Source: an uncultured Sulfolobales archaeon
Lineage (GTDB): Archaea; Thermoproteota; Thermoprotei_A; Sulfolobales; Desulfurococcaceae
Length of the DNA stretch: 64,000 nucleotides
NCBI GenBank assembly: GCA_938045475.1
Contig: CALIML010000008.1
Span: 1 to 64,000 of the forward strand
Direction: 5' to 3'
A model generated the notes under the pieces. That model saw only the letters and a program-made list of their open reading frames with translations. It was not told the origin of the DNA and ran no database searches. How positions within the stretch are numbered: the first letter of the stretch is position 1; every line of letters starts with the position of its first letter. A program made the position numbers and the translations under genes. Below are positions 63,392 through 64,000 of the stretch, piece by piece.

Positions 63392-63931
63392 GTGGAGGCA
63401 GCCAAGGTATATCGTAGGTACCTCGCAATAGGTTTAGTGACAATAATTGTAGCATTAGCTTTAGCTATTGTTGCTGCAAGCGAGGAGGAAGAGGAAGTGA
63501 GTAAATTTAAGATCATTGAGCTGTCAAGCGGATACTATGCGTCCCCACTACACCTCATATTTGGGCTAGACATAGCTGAAGGAGCTACATCAAGTAGCTT
63601 ATCCATTAAATCACGGTGTAGTGGAACTCTCAACGCCACACTTTATGGAATAAGCTTTAGCGGCAGTGAGAACTTTAATTACACAGTTTATTCAATAGAG
63701 CCTTATGGAGAAATAACGGTGAGCCTGAAGAACCTGTTCGATTATTTGACCATAAGATCTAGTTTAGAGGAGGAATGCACATTAGATCTACATCTAAGTT
63801 ACGAGAGGCACGTACTTAAGTACAGCTCTCTATCAATACTCTCTATAGCGGCCTTAGTAATAGGCTCAGCTTTAGTAATAATAGCGCTTTACTACAAATT
63901 GCTGGAGAAAAGCATGGAGTACGGGCCTTAA
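63392..63931 (+). CDS. Hypothetical protein with two membrane segments
   Basis: The 179-residue protein has hydrophobic segments at about 10-29 and 148-168 and a beta-rich loop of about 110 residues between them, with two N-x-S/T sites and two cysteines, presumably outside. No family recognised. The GTG start is preceded by GGTGG. A TATA-like CTATTTAAG lies 45 bp upstream. Confidence 0.65.
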   Translation: MEAAKVYRRYLAIGLVTIIVALALAIVAASEEEEEVSKFKIIELSSGYYASPLHLIFGLDIAEGATSSSLSIKSRCSGTLNATLYGISFSGSENFNYTVYSIEPYGEITVSLKNLFDYLTIRSSLEEECTLDLHLSYERHVLKYSSLSILSIAALVIGSALVIIALYYKLLEKSMEYGP

Positions 63932-63935
63932 GCAG

Positions 63936-64000
63936 ATGCTCGTACAGGAACTTAAAGCAATGAGCTTAGGTTTAATAAACTCACTTAACGGCAATAAGTT
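63936..64000 (+). CDS. Possible start of a gene running off the window
   Basis: An ATG just after the preceding stop opens a frame (MLVQELKAMSLGLINS...) that stays open to the window end. It may be the next gene of the operon. Too short to identify. Confidence 0.3.
   Translation, partial: MLVQELKAMSLGLINSLNGNK

Noticed and set aside
1-64000. CRISPR arrays and tRNA genes
   Set aside because: I saw no regularly spaced repeats and no cloverleaf with a T-loop GTTCGAATC-like core. A tRNAscan and CRISPR search would settle this.

Overview
The window looks like chromosomal DNA of a thermophilic or hyperthermophilic archaeon of the Thermoproteota (Crenarchaeota). The evidence is a single-OB-fold SSB with a Gly/Arg-rich tail of the Sulfolobus type, ABCE1/RLI, a PIN-ATPase-KH protein, a HerA-NurA pair, the wybutosine enzyme Taw1, bifunctional FBP aldolase/phosphatase, archaeal triosephosphate isomerase, a 5S rRNA gene that stands alone, TATA boxes about 25 bp before starts, and frequent GTG/TTG starts. 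The exact order cannot be fixed from the sequence. The SSB type argues against Thermoproteales.

Layout. 1-3.6 kb: ferritin-like protein, transposon debris, and a YHS protein with a copper-type P1B ATPase. 3.9-6.4 kb: a membrane-anchored extracellular protein and a class V aminotransferase. 6.6-10.8 kb: a four-gene hexose ABC importer whose binding protein resembles bacterial (Thermus-type) glucose/mannose-binding proteins. 11.3-20.1 kb: DppA-like peptidase, TIM, FBP aldolase/phosphatase, RLI, PIN-ATPase and an ACT-MgtE fusion. 20.4-27.9 kb: ferredoxin, then a divergent sugar/polyol ABC system of GlpS/GlpT type with two unequal ATPases, plus a Gfo/Idh/MocA oxidoreductase. 28.8-31.6 kb: two eIF2B-family genes (one a ribose-1,5-bisphosphate isomerase) and a MIP18-family protein. 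32.5-38.6 kb: metallo-hydrolase, methionine aminopeptidase, DUF1512, 5S rRNA and PEP synthase. 38.6-49.4 kb: DUF711, Taw1, PheS, SerK-like kinase, SerA, NurA, HerA and a second class V aminotransferase. 49.5-60.2 kb: form III RuBisCO, acyl-CoA carboxylase (BC, BCCP and CT subunits), JAMM-like and M20 peptidases, a NosD-like surface protein and a thiolase. 60.6-64 kb: C2H2 finger protein, transglutaminase-like protein, SSB with PqqD-like partner, and a membrane protein.

How it fits together. PEP synthase, TIM and FBP aldolase/phosphatase are a gluconeogenic set. R15P isomerase plus form III RuBisCO are two steps of the archaeal nucleoside-salvage (pentose-bisphosphate) pathway feeding 3-phosphoglycerate. 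SerA, SerK and a class V aminotransferase can turn 3-phosphoglycerate into serine and O-phosphoserine. The cysteine synthase that would use O-phosphoserine survives here only as a pseudogene.

Decay is a theme. Besides the cysteine synthase pseudogene there is a frameshifted MTA/SAH-deaminase-like amidohydrolase, and several remnants that look like IS200/IS605 TnpB tails, three of them ending near the same CTAGCGTTA hairpin. No intact transposase, CRISPR array or tRNA gene was seen.
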